Shown here piece after piece: positions 16,904 to 25,697 of a DNA stretch of 64,000 bases. The notes under the pieces were generated by a model that was not told where the DNA came from, did no database searches, and worked only from the letters and a program-made list of their open reading frames with translations. Source of the DNA: Chitinophaga sp. CF418 (GTDB lineage: Bacteria; Bacteroidota; Bacteroidia; Chitinophagales; Chitinophagaceae); the NCBI RefSeq assembly GCF_900142925.1, contig NZ_FRCN01000006.1, positions 186,001-250,000 of the forward strand. Direction: 5' to 3'. Each line of letters opens with the position of its first letter. The stretch's first letter is position 1. The translations under genes were made by a program, and so were the position numbers.

Positions 16904-17647
16904 ATGAAACATCTTGAAAACAAGGTCGCATTAGTGACTGGAGGCAGTCGTGGTATGGGCGCCGCCATCGTAAGACAACTGGCTGAAGCAGGAGCAAAGG
17001 TAGCATTCACATATGTCCGTTCTGCCGAAAAAGCCCATCAACTGGCTGCAGAAATATTAAATACAACCGGGCAAACCGTTCTTGCCCTGGCGGCCGACAG
17101 CGCTTCTGATACCGCTGTAACAGCGGCTGTGAAAGAAGTAGTGGGCACGCTTGGAGGCATAGACATCCTGGTGAATAATGCCGGTATCTATGAAAGGAAA
17201 CCCCTGGAAGAGCAAACTGCGGCAGACTATGATGAAATGATGGATATCAACGTGAAAGCTGTATTTATGGCTTCCGTTACCGCCATTAAATACATGAAAG
17301 AAGGAGGGAGGATCATCAGTATCGGCAGCAATATGGCGGATCGTGTAACCGGCCCCGGTGGCACACTCTATGCCATGAGTAAGTCAGCACTGATAGGTTT
17401 GACTAAAGGGTTGGCCCGTGAACTCGGTCCGAAGGGCATTACTGTCAACCTCGTACAACCGGGTCCTACAGATACCGATATGAACCCGGCTATCGGCGCA
17501 CACGCCGACAAACTCCGTTCCATGATGGCACTGCCGCACTATGGTACCGTTACAGACATTGCCAGCCTGGTGACTTTCCTTGCCGGCCCGCAAAGCGGCT
17601 TTATCACAGGTACTTCGCTGACGATAGACGGTGGGTTTAATGCCTGA
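16904..17647 (+). CDS. SDR-family NAD(P)-dependent oxidoreductase
   Basis: 247 residues from the ATG at 16904; the longer reading to 16838 runs through the operator region and is not used. Classical short-chain dehydrogenase: cofactor motif TGGSRGMG (residues 12-19), NNAG (91-94), catalytic Ser142 or nearby (IISIGSNMAD), Tyr156 and Lys160 in YAMSK, and C-terminal GFITGTSLTIDGGFNA. It resembles 3-oxoacyl-ACP reductase-like SDRs that are often placed next to HxlR regulators, where they reduce carbonyls or quinones made under electrophile stress. Substrate unknown. The gene is divergent from the HxlR gene and stands alone. Confidence 0.92.
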   Translation: MKHLENKVALVTGGSRGMGAAIVRQLAEAGAKVAFTYVRSAEKAHQLAAEILNTTGQTVLALAADSASDTAVTAAVKEVVGTLGGIDILVNNAGIYERKPLEEQTAADYDEMMDINVKAVFMASVTAIKYMKEGGRIISIGSNMADRVTGPGGTLYAMSKSALIGLTKGLARELGPKGITVNLVQPGPTDTDMNPAIGAHADKLRSMMALPHYGTVTDIASLVTFLAGPQSGFITGTSLTIDGGFNA

Positions 17648-17675
17648 TAAAGCGGCCTGGTATTAGTTTTTATGA

Positions 17676-17705
17676 AACAGAATAGTGTGACGTCCCTATT
17701 CTGTT
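17676..17705 (+). terminator. Hairpin after the SDR gene
   Basis: Perfect 10-bp stem AACAGAATAG / CTATTCTGTT (17676-17685 and 17696-17705), 10-nt loop. Only a short T run (in TTCATTCCC) follows, so termination is plausible but not certain. Confidence 0.5.
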
Positions 17706-17800
17706 CATTCCCTGAGGCCCGCCTGAGTATTCATTCCTGAAAATTGTAATCTTTCAAAAAAAAATTATAGCTTATGTGTTTATATTAACCATTCAACGTT

Positions 17801-19948
17801 ATGATCAAACAGATCGCGATTGCTTTTGTCTCCTCACTGGTGCTGCAACCCGTCACAGCCCAGACAAACAGGAGAATCTCATTAACAACAGACCATACCG
17901 AGCTTGTCTTCTCTGTTGACCCGAAAGGAAAGTTGTTCCAGAGTTACCTGGGTAGCAGATTAATTGGAAATAATGACCTGCCGCAGGGCCGTCATGAAGC
18001 CTATGTTCCTGCCGGTACCAACAACCTGTTCGAGCCCGCTGTCAGCGTGACACATGCTGACGGAAACCCCTCGCTGGAGCTCTTATTCTCTTCTTTATCA
18101 GTAGATTCTGTCGTTTCAGGCATAACAGCGTATACGATTACGCTGAAAGATCCACAGTACCCTTTTGAAGTACTCCTGCATATTGACTGCTACAAGAAAG
18201 ATGATATTTTTAAGAGTTGGACAGAGATTCGCCATAAGGAGAAAGGCCCTGTTATACTGAATAATTTCGCTTCTTCCATGCTGCACTTCGATGCACGTAA
18301 ATATTGGCTGACCAATTTCCATGGCGACTGGGCAGAAGAAGCTAAGATGAAGGATAATGAACTGACCAGCGGTATCAAGATCCTCGATACCAAACTGGGT
18401 ACCAGGGCTGATATGTACCAGTCTCCCTTCTTTTTCATGTCCCTTAATGAACCTTCCACAGAGACGCACGGGGAACTGATTGCCGGTACCCTCGCATGGA
18501 CGGGTAACTTCCGTTTCGCCTTTGAGGTAGATGAACATAACTCCCTTCGTGTGGTGACAGGCATGAATACCTATGCATCCCAGTATAAACTACAGCCTGA
18601 TCAATCGTTTATAACACCTGGTTTTCTCTTTACCTACTCCAATACCGGAAGAGGAACTGCAAGCCGTAATTTCCACCACTGGGCCAATAAATGGGGTGTA
18701 TTGAATGGCGATGTTCCCAGAACGATACTGCTGAACAACTGGGAGGCAACCGGTTTCGACTTTAATGAAGAGAAACTGACAAACCTGTTTGACGATACAA
18801 AGAAATTAGGGGCAGACCTCTTCCTGCTGGATGACGGATGGTTTGCCAATAAATATCCCCGTAATAACGATGAAACATCTTTAGGCGACTGGGAAGAAAA
18901 TAGCACCAAACTGCCTCATGGCATTGGCTACCTGGTGAAAACAGCTGCCGCCAAAGGTGTGAAATTCGGTATCTGGGTGGAACCTGAAATGGTGAATCCT
19001 AAAAGTGAGCTCTATGAAAAACATCCTGACTGGATATTGAAACTGCCTAACCGTGAGGAAGACTATTTCCGTAATCAGCTGGTCCTGGACCTGCTCAATC
19101 CAAAAGTGCAGGACTTTGTATTCGGAGTACTGGACAATATGCTGACTGCCAATCCGGATATTGCTTATATCAAATGGGATTGTAACCGTATGATCACCAA
19201 TGGCTGGTCGCCTTACCTGAAGGATAATCAGTCTGCGTTATACATTGATTATGTGCGCAGCCTGTATAAAGTATTGGGCCGTTTAAGAAGCAAGTACAGG
19301 GATGTTCCTATCATGCTTTGTTCCGGTGGTGGTGGTCGTGTGGACTATGGCGCATTGCCTTATTTCACCGAATTCTGGCCCAGCGATAATACTGATGCTT
19401 TCGAAAGGGTCTTCATTCAATGGGGTTACTCTTATTTCTTCCCCTCCTTCACCGTTGCGTGCCACGTGACCTCCTGGGGTAAACAGTCCCTGAAATACCG
19501 TACCGATGTGGCTATGATGGGCCGGTTGGGATACGATATTAACGTAGATAAATTCAAACCGGAGGAACTGGTTTTCAGTCAGCAGGCAGTAGCCAATTAC
19601 AGGCGTTTATATCCCGTTATCAGTCATGGGGACCTGTACCGTCTCATATCGCCATATGAGGAAAACAGGGCTGTGCTGATGTATGTAAATGGCGTAAAGG
19701 ATAAAGCCGTGGTGTTCTCATACAACCTGCATACCCGCTACGGGGAGAGCTTTCCCAATGTGCGGCTGGAAGGGCTGGATGCTGCAAAACAATATAAAGT
19801 GGAAGAGATCAATACGGCCGACGGAAAGGCCAGCCACTGGAAAGAGAACGGGAAAGTATTTACTGGAGATTACCTGATGAAGGTAGGACTACCGGTATCC
19901 GGCAGAAGTGAATTATCCAGTATGGTGCTGGAACTGACCGGCGTATAA
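17801..19948 (+). CDS. GH36 alpha-galactosidase, exported
   Basis: 715 residues with a signal peptide ending VTAQ. Three GH36 parts are visible: an N-terminal beta-sandwich (about 25-320), a TIM barrel (FLLDDGWF, GIWVEPEMVNPKSELYEKHPDW, YIKWDCNR) and a C-terminal beta-domain. The catalytic nucleophile is Asp460 in IKWDCN, and the acid/base is Asp529 in WPSDNTD; CSGGGGRVDYG lies between, as in the family. These enzymes remove alpha-1,6-linked galactose from raffinose-type sugars or galactomannan. The length (about 700) is normal for GH36. It is exported but carries no T9SS tail, so it probably acts in the periplasm on fragments imported by SusC/SusD-type systems. Single gene with hairpins on both sides. 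Confidence 0.93.
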   Translation: MIKQIAIAFVSSLVLQPVTAQTNRRISLTTDHTELVFSVDPKGKLFQSYLGSRLIGNNDLPQGRHEAYVPAGTNNLFEPAVSVTHADGNPSLELLFSSLSVDSVVSGITAYTITLKDPQYPFEVLLHIDCYKKDDIFKSWTEIRHKEKGPVILNNFASSMLHFDARKYWLTNFHGDWAEEAKMKDNELTSGIKILDTKLGTRADMYQSPFFFMSLNEPSTETHGELIAGTLAWTGNFRFAFEVDEHNSLRVVTGMNTYASQYKLQPDQSFITPGFLFTYSNTGRGTASRNFHHWANKWGVLNGDVPRTILLNNWEATGFDFNEEKLTNLFDDTKKLGADLFLLDDGWFANKYPRNNDETSLGDWEENSTKLPHGIGYLVKTAAAKGVKFGIWVEPEMVNPKSELYEKHPDWILKLPNREEDYFRNQLVLDLLNPKVQDFVFGVLDNMLTANPDIAYIKWDCNRMITNGWSPYLKDNQSALYIDYVRSLYKVLGRLRSKYRDVPIMLCSGGGGRVDYGALPYFTEFWPSDNTDAFERVFIQWGYSYFFPSFTVACHVTSWGKQSLKYRTDVAMMGRLGYDINVDKFKPEELVFSQQAVANYRRLYPVISHGDLYRLISPYEENRAVLMYVNGVKDKAVVFSYNLHTRYGESFPNVRLEGLDAAKQYKVEEINTADGKASHWKENGKVFTGDYLMKVGLPVSGRSELSSMVLELTGV

Positions 19949-19970
19949 TATACAGACTATAAAACAGGAG

Positions 19971-20002
19971 AGAGGGTGTATCTGCATTACGATACACCCT
20001 CT
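19971..20002 (+). terminator. Hairpin downstream of the alpha-galactosidase
   Basis: Perfect 12-bp stem (19971-19982 with 19991-20002, AGAGGGTGTATC), 8-nt loop. No T-tract follows (GGCCCGG). The stem differs from the terminator at 7551 at one position. Confidence 0.6.
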
Positions 20003-20320
20003 GGCCCGGTGGCTCCGGTTAGGTCCTGATCCTTCCATCCGTAGCATGGCTGGCCTGGTTTGTACGGAATGTATAAAGATCCCTGGCATATTTCCCCGAT
20101 TACGCAAAGGAGGTACCTGTTATAACGGTAAGGCATATTATAATTGCCGGTAACAGCCCTAATATCTTTTTCATGGGTTGTATGTTGATAAGCGTTTCAC
20201 TGCTGTGAAACATCACACAATAGGTATGTAACCCACGACACCGTTCATTTTCACATACAAAGATGACATATGAAAGCAACAGGGTGGTAATCGTACCGGG
20301 AAAAATATCCGGAAGCCTCC
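20003..20320. other. Intergenic stretch with at most one tiny open frame
   Basis: About 320 bp between the hairpin and the DUF1304 gene. The only candidate is a 24-codon minus-strand frame (20100-20174) that reads like a signal peptide; nothing else is recognised. Confidence 0.6.
20100..20174 (-). CDS. Possible tiny hydrophobic peptide (uncertain)
   Basis: A 24-codon minus-strand frame with ATG at 20174: MKKILGLLPAII then CLTVITGTSFA. It looks like a complete signal peptide with no mature part. It could be a small membrane peptide or a chance frame; there is no recognised ribosome-binding site. Included because hydrophobic microproteins are often missed. Confidence 0.25.
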   Translation of the reverse strand: MKKILGLLPAIIICLTVITGTSFA

Positions 20321-20683
20321 TTAAAGAAACAGCAACAATGCTAAGGCAATAAGCGCCGGCAATGCCTGTACGAAGAATATACGTTTTCCTGCCGTAAACG
20401 CTCCGTAAATGCCCGCTATCGCTATACAGATCAGGAAGAAAGCAGCGATCTTCAACGACCATGCTGTATCCCCGATAAAGAATGACCAGATCAGTCCTGC
20501 GGCGAGGAAACCATTATAAAGTCCCTGATTGCCAGCCAGTGTTTTGGTAGGTTCAAAGAGGTGTGCGGGCAGCTGTTTAAAGACCTTTGGCGCACGTGTG
20601 GTCCATGCAAACATCTCTAGCCATAGGATATAGAGGTGCTCCAGGGCGCAAAAGCCAATGAGAAATTTAATTAAGAGCAACAT
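20321..20683 (-). CDS. DUF1304 family membrane protein
   Basis: 120 residues with four hydrophobic helices (LLLIKFLIGFCALEHLYILWLEMF, AGLIWSFFIGDTAWS, IAAFFLICIAIAGIYGAFTAG, ALPALIALALLLFL). The segments EHLYILWLEMFAW and NQGLYNGFLAAGL are characteristic of DUF1304 (PF06993). The family has no established function. The length is usual. It is divergent from the OmpA-domain gene at 20740 with about 55 bp between starts. No other gene is in this transcription unit. Confidence 0.85.
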   Translation of the reverse strand: MLLLIKFLIGFCALEHLYILWLEMFAWTTRAPKVFKQLPAHLFEPTKTLAGNQGLYNGFLAAGLIWSFFIGDTAWSLKIAAFFLICIAIAGIYGAFTAGKRIFFVQALPALIALALLLFL

Positions 20684-20689
20684 AAGTAG

Positions 20690-20697
20690 TACTTTTG
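20690..20697 (+). promoter_or_regulatory. Bacteroidota -7 promoter box
   Basis: TACTTTTG is an exact TAnnTTTG match, 43 bp upstream of the ATG of the OmpA-domain gene at 20740. No clear -33 TTTG. Confidence 0.45.
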
Positions 20698-20739
20698 GTG
20701 TAGGTTTTCGATGGACTAAGATATAATAATTCCACGTGC

Positions 20740-22233
20740 ATGCTGGCCAATGTTAGAAAAAGTATCGCAATGATACTGATTTATGGTTGCTGTGCGACGC
20801 CCACAATGGCCCAGAACCTGGTGCTGAATGCTTCTTTCGAAGATGTAAATATCTGTACGGAATATACAGCGCCCTGTGCCCCGTCTGCCTGGCTCTCTGT
20901 AGCCCCGGAGGCTGCCAGAATGAAATATCTGTGTAACGGCGCCGCCCTTCAGGGACAGCACCATGTCACTTTACTACAGGAAGATCGTGATAACCCCGAT
21001 ACCAGGGTATATATCCAGACACGTCTCTTATGCCCCCTTGAAAAAGGCCGGGCCTACAGGATCCGCCTGTATATGAATACAGATAACTATCCCTTACGCG
21101 CCGGGATCCGCTTTGATACTGCTTTCATTTTTACTGAAAAGTCCATCTGCCTTACGGTTCCCGCCAGCATGGAACTCACTGAAAATGATGTCCAGAAGAA
21201 GTTATTCCGCTTTAAGCATCCCTGGTATATCCTGGAAAAGACTTACGTTGCAACGGGTGCAGCCACACATTTGCTCATAGGCAATTTCAGGCATCCCGAA
21301 AAGAACAGTGGTGGTTATAAAAATGCGCAACTGCTGATAGATAGTATCAGTATAACACCGGTAGACGGTCAGGTGACCTGTTCCGGCCAGGACAGCACTT
21401 TTCGGCATCTGTACACAGAACATCACCGTCATACTATTCCCGAAAAATACATCCCCGCAGGTAGCCTTATTCATCGACTTGATAACCGCTCAGGTTGCGA
21501 TACCATCATCCTGAAAGATGATCTGTTCACCGCTGACAGAAGTAGTCTGAATGCCCGCTACAAACAGCAGATCGACGAAGCGTTGAAGAATTACCGTAGT
21601 GGTAACCGGGCCCGCATACTCCTGATCGGTCATGCATGGCAGGCTGCTTCTGATGAATTCAATAAGATCATTTCTGCTGATAAAGCTAAAGCCGTAGCCA
21701 ACTATCTTGTCTATAACGAAGGATACAGCTTCGATGACTTCGATATACAGGGAGTAGGCAAGAAGTATCCCCGATATGATACAACAGGCAACGTTGCAGG
21801 CGACAATAACCGTGTGGAGATGATCATTTGCCGTCCACCCATTGCGAAAGATACTATTCGTCCCAACAAGGTAGTACAACATCCTGATACCCTCATCATT
21901 CCTGATATCCTCTTCAAATTCAACAGCAGCGAACTGAATACCGCGTTTTACGGTTCACTGGACAGCCTCATGAATAAGATACCCCGTAATGGCAGTATCC
22001 AGTTGCAGGTGAGCGGTCATACTGACAATGCAGGCACCACCGCGTATAATAACACGCTTTCCATTAAGCGTGCCTACGCTGTTGCGCATTATATGCAGGC
22101 ACATGGCCTTGGAAATGATATCAGGCAGATCAGTGGCGCAGGTGAAAGTCAGCCTGTTGCCAATAACCAGTCTGCTGAAGGAAGAAGAAGGAATCGTAGG
22201 GTAGAGATCATCATTTTTTATAGTCCTGATTAG
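20740..22233 (+). CDS. Outer-membrane protein with two OmpA C-terminal domains
   Basis: 497 residues. Signal peptide ends at TMAQ (residue about 25); the following N-terminal part (NLVLNASFEDVNICTEYTAPCAPSAW) resembles the beta-sandwich opener of secreted Bacteroidota proteins. Residues about 250-365 form an OmpA-like domain that is degenerate: GHAWQ where GHTDN is expected, though NNRVEM is kept. Residues about 385-497 form a canonical OmpA domain (VSGHTDNAGTTAYN, RRRNRRVEI), which binds diaminopimelate of peptidoglycan through the Asp and Arg. So it probably anchors the outer membrane or a surface structure to the cell wall. No barrel is visible. The gene is monocistronic with its own -7 box. 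Start at 20740 ATG; a second in-frame ATG ten codons later would also keep a signal sequence. Confidence 0.85.
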   Translation: MLANVRKSIAMILIYGCCATPTMAQNLVLNASFEDVNICTEYTAPCAPSAWLSVAPEAARMKYLCNGAALQGQHHVTLLQEDRDNPDTRVYIQTRLLCPLEKGRAYRIRLYMNTDNYPLRAGIRFDTAFIFTEKSICLTVPASMELTENDVQKKLFRFKHPWYILEKTYVATGAATHLLIGNFRHPEKNSGGYKNAQLLIDSISITPVDGQVTCSGQDSTFRHLYTEHHRHTIPEKYIPAGSLIHRLDNRSGCDTIILKDDLFTADRSSLNARYKQQIDEALKNYRSGNRARILLIGHAWQAASDEFNKIISADKAKAVANYLVYNEGYSFDDFDIQGVGKKYPRYDTTGNVAGDNNRVEMIICRPPIAKDTIRPNKVVQHPDTLIIPDILFKFNSSELNTAFYGSLDSLMNKIPRNGSIQLQVSGHTDNAGTTAYNNTLSIKRAYAVAHYMQAHGLGNDIRQISGAGESQPVANNQSAEGRRRNRRVEIIIFYSPD

Positions 22234-22556
22234 GATTTCTTTGAATGCCCGGTCAGTGCGCTATCCTGTGTATTCCGCTTTAGTGCCTGCATTTACCGGT
22301 AATCAGATAATAATTAAATTGATATATGAAATTCTTGTAAAAGAATGATTCTTTTTATATTTTGTCCTATGTAGTAATATAAAACTGCTTGTTTTAACCA
22401 AAATCAGATAAGGAAGAATTGCTTATGTCGAGGAAACTCTAGTTCGTAACCTATTAAAGGAAGCTATTTATTGCACTATCGGACAAAACCATGCTGTCTC
22501 AAAAGGACGGTCAGACTTTTCATGCTTTTTCACATCACTTTCTAAACTTACAGCTT
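22234..22556. other. Leader region upstream of the SusC gene
   Basis: 323 bp without a supported coding sequence. It holds a 10-bp perfect palindrome TTACCGGTAA (22293-22302), an AT-rich block with a near-consensus promoter (TATATTTTG, about 22355), and ends in the SusC start. No known riboswitch is recognised. Confidence 0.55.
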
Positions 22557-25500
22557 ATGAAATTTTTTACAGGGCTGGCACTGGTCATGCTATTGGCTAC
22601 CTGTTCTACCGCATTTGCCCAGAAAGGGAGAATCGTGCGCGGACAGGTAGTTGCCGGAGAAAACAGGCAACCGCTTGAAAGAGTGGCCGTACTGGAAAAA
22701 GGCACACAGAACCATGTCTTTACAGGAGCCGCCGGCGACTATGCAATAACCCTCACCGCCGACAATGCTACATTGGTATTCTCATACGTGGGATATGGCA
22801 CACAGCAATTGCCCGCAGGAAATGGTGAGACGCTTAACGTTACCATGCAGTCTTCTTCGAAAGACCTGAGCGAGGTAGTTGTGACAGCCTTTGGCGTAAA
22901 GAAGGAAAAACGTGCATTGGGGTACACTATTCAACAGGTAGAAAGCAAAGACCTGAACGTGAATCATCAATCCAACGTGGTGAACGCACTCCAGGGAAAG
23001 GTGGCCGGCGTACAGATCTCCAGTGCCGGCGGCGGTCCAGGTCAGGGCTCCCGTATCATTATCCGGGGTATCAATTCCATCGCGAGTGACAGGAACAGTC
23101 AGCCTTTGTTTATCGTAGACGGAGTGGAAATAGATAATAGCACCTATACTACCGGCAGCTCCGAAACGAGAGGCATGAGCAACCGCGCCAGCGATATCAA
23201 TCCTGATGATATCGAAAGTGTATCCGTGCTCAGAGGCGGAGCGGCTACAGCCTTGTATGGTATCCGCGCAGCGAATGGCGCTATCCTTATTACCACAAAA
23301 TCGGGAAAGGCCGGTAAGCTGCAGGTGAGCTACAGCGGTATGTATGGGCTGGATAAAGTGAACAAAACACCGGATGTACAGTCCAGGTTTTCGCAGGGAT
23401 ACCTGAGTGTGTATGATCCTGCCAGTTTCTGGCCTTCGTTTGGTCCTACTGTGGAAGATGCGAGGAAACTGGATAATACTCACCCGGCACAGCTATATAA
23501 TAATTACAAACAGGCTTTCGAAACGGGTACGCAGACACGACATACCGTGAATATGACCGGCGGTTCTGAGAGGGCGCAGTTAATGGGATCTATGTCCTAC
23601 TCCAACCAGGATGGAGTGATTCCTTTCAGTGATTATACCAGCTATAATGCACGCCTGAACGCTCAGTTTAAGATCAGTGATAAGATCAGTGCAGGAGCTT
23701 CGCTCAACTATATTAATGCAGGAGGTAACAGGATAAATTCGGACCGCTATGGTGAACAGATCATTTACTGGTCACCCCGCTGGAACATGAAAGATTATGT
23801 GAAAGCTGACGGTACCCAGCAGACTTACAGCAGTGGTACGAACAATCCTATCTATACCTTGTCAACCAACAAGTTCAGGGATAATGTGAACCGTACTATC
23901 GCCAGTACATTCATTACCTATAAACCTACACAATGGCTGAATTTTTCCTACCGTATCGGGAACGATTTCTATACCGATGGCAGAACACATCAGGCGCCTG
24001 GTCCAATGGGACTGGTGGGAGAAGCTCCCAATCTCGATGACAATGAATACGGCTTCATTTACGAGTACAACCTGCGTAGCCGTAACCTGACATCTACTTT
24101 ACTGGCAAACATCACGCATACTTTCAATAAGAAATATTCCATTGACCTGAAACTGGGCCATGACCTGCGCGATCAGCGGGTAAGGAGAAGCAGCGTAATG
24201 GGAGATACCCTGGTGGTGCCTGACCTTTTCCTCCTGGGTAATGCCAAACGTGTAACGGCTGATTCCTACATCCTGGATTACAGGAACTATGGCTACTTTG
24301 CCGATCTGACCCTGGGACTGAACAATTACCTGTTCCTGGAAGTAACCGGCAGAAATGATCTGACCACTACCTTATCAAAAGGCAACCGCAACTACTTTTA
24401 CCCTTCTGTGAGTGTCAGCTATATCTTCAGCGATCAGTTCAAACTGCCTGACTGGTGGAGCTATGGTAAGGCAAAGCTGTCTTATGCGAAGATCGGTAAG
24501 GATGGTGACGCTTACGCGATCACCAACGGGTTTGAAACGGGGCTTCCCCTGGGTTCTACCATTCCTTTCTATCAGAGCAGGACCTTAGGCAACCCTAACC
24601 TTCGCCCTGAATTTACCCAGACATTGGAAGCAGGCGCTGAACTGAGATTCCTGGAGAACAGGCTGGGACTGGAAGTGACAGCTTATCAGCAGAAGAGTAA
24701 AGACCTGCTGGTACCTGTGGATGTTTCGCCTACTACGGGTTTTGACAAGGCTTATGTCAATGCAGGTGAGATCAATAATAAGGGGCTGGAGGTGACATTA
24801 TCTGCCATGCCGGTACGTACAAAAGACTTCAGCTGGGACTTCCGTGTAAACTTTTCAACGAACAGGAACAGGGTAGAAAAACTGAATGACAACCTGGGAC
24901 AGATCGTTATCGCTACACAATTTGGTTATCTCAGTTCCAGTGTGACCACCAAACTGGTGCCGGGCAAGTCTTACGGAGCGCTATACGGCAGAACCTACAA
25001 GCGCTATTATGGCAATGAAGTGGATGATAAGATCACGCTTCGTAAAGACCTTCCGCTGCTGATCGGCGCCAATGGTTTCCCTGTGCTGGATGATGCTTCC
25101 AATCAGCGTTACCTGGGTAACAGTTTACCTAAATGGATCGGTAGCACCACACAGACCTTCCGTTATAAACAACTATCATTGTCGCTGCTGCTGGATGTAC
25201 GCCGTGGCAATTACAAGTACAACCAGTTGTCCAACTTCCTGACAGCCTTTGGAGAATCGAAACTAACAGAAGACCGCGACCAGACCATCGTATTCAATGG
25301 TGTACATGCTGATGGAACGCCTAATACCAAACCGGTATACCTGGGTCAGGCCAAAGGCCCTGATGGGGTAGACTATGGCGCTGGTTTTTACAGGAATTAC
25401 TATAGGGGAGCGAGTGAGAACTTCATCGAAGATGCTTCCTGGGTGAGATTGCGGTCTGCGTCATTGTCGTATACATTACCTGCCCAGTGGCTGAGCGCTA

Positions 25501-25685
25501 CAAAGACGATCACCGGGGCGACCGTATCATTCACCGGGAACAATCTCTGGCTGAATACAAAATACACGGGCTTCGATCCTGAAACAAGTTCTTCATCTGC
25601 AGGTAATAACGCATCGGATGCTTTCTCCGGATTTACTTATCCGGCTACACGCAGTTTCCTTTTCAGCGTAAACCTTCAATTCTAA
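22557..25685 (+). CDS. SusC/RagA-family TonB-linked outer-membrane protein
   Basis: 1,042 residues from the ATG at 22557; an upstream in-frame ATG at 22491 only adds unlikely sequence before the signal peptide (MKFFTGLALVMLLATCSTAFAQ). After the signal comes a carboxypeptidase-D-like beta domain (GRIVRGQVVAGENRQPLERVAVLEKGTQ...VFSYVGYGTQQLP), then the plug domain with VVVTAFGVKKEKRALGYTIQQV and NALQGKVAGVQISS, the IDGVEID plug motif, and a TonB-dependent barrel to the C-terminal FSVNLQF. SusC proteins import glycans, peptides or other large substrates in a complex with the SusD lipoprotein encoded next. Substrate unknown. The SusD gene starts 12 bp after the stop, so they form one operon. No sigma factor or FecR gene is adjacent. 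Confidence 0.96.
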   Translation: MKFFTGLALVMLLATCSTAFAQKGRIVRGQVVAGENRQPLERVAVLEKGTQNHVFTGAAGDYAITLTADNATLVFSYVGYGTQQLPAGNGETLNVTMQSSSKDLSEVVVTAFGVKKEKRALGYTIQQVESKDLNVNHQSNVVNALQGKVAGVQISSAGGGPGQGSRIIIRGINSIASDRNSQPLFIVDGVEIDNSTYTTGSSETRGMSNRASDINPDDIESVSVLRGGAATALYGIRAANGAILITTKSGKAGKLQVSYSGMYGLDKVNKTPDVQSRFSQGYLSVYDPASFWPSFGPTVEDARKLDNTHPAQLYNNYKQAFETGTQTRHTVNMTGGSERAQLMGSMSYSNQDGVIPFSDYTSYNARLNAQFKISDKISAGASLNYINAGGNRINSDRYGEQIIYWSPRWNMKDYVKADGTQQTYSSGTNNPIYTLSTNKFRDNVNRTIASTFITYKPTQWLNFSYRIGNDFYTDGRTHQAPGPMGLVGEAPNLDDNEYGFIYEYNLRSRNLTSTLLANITHTFNKKYSIDLKLGHDLRDQRVRRSSVMGDTLVVPDLFLLGNAKRVTADSYILDYRNYGYFADLTLGLNNYLFLEVTGRNDLTTTLSKGNRNYFYPSVSVSYIFSDQFKLPDWWSYGKAKLSYAKIGKDGDAYAITNGFETGLPLGSTIPFYQSRTLGNPNLRPEFTQTLEAGAELRFLENRLGLEVTAYQQKSKDLLVPVDVSPTTGFDKAYVNAGEINNKGLEVTLSAMPVRTKDFSWDFRVNFSTNRNRVEKLNDNLGQIVIATQFGYLSSSVTTKLVPGKSYGALYGRTYKRYYGNEVDDKITLRKDLPLLIGANGFPVLDDASNQRYLGNSLPKWIGSTTQTFRYKQLSLSLLLDVRRGNYKYNQLSNFLTAFGESKLTEDRDQTIVFNGVHADGTPNTKPVYLGQAKGPDGVDYGAGFYRNYYRGASENFIEDASWVRLRSASLSYTLPAQWLSATKTITGATVSFTGNNLWLNTKYTGFDPETSSSSAGNNASDAFSGFTYPATRSFLFSVNLQF

Positions 25686-25697
25686 AACAGCCTATCA

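Noticed and set aside
22782..23483. 233-codon minus-strand open frame inside susC
   Set aside because: Complete overlap with a well-supported SusC gene, and no motif in the translated sequence.
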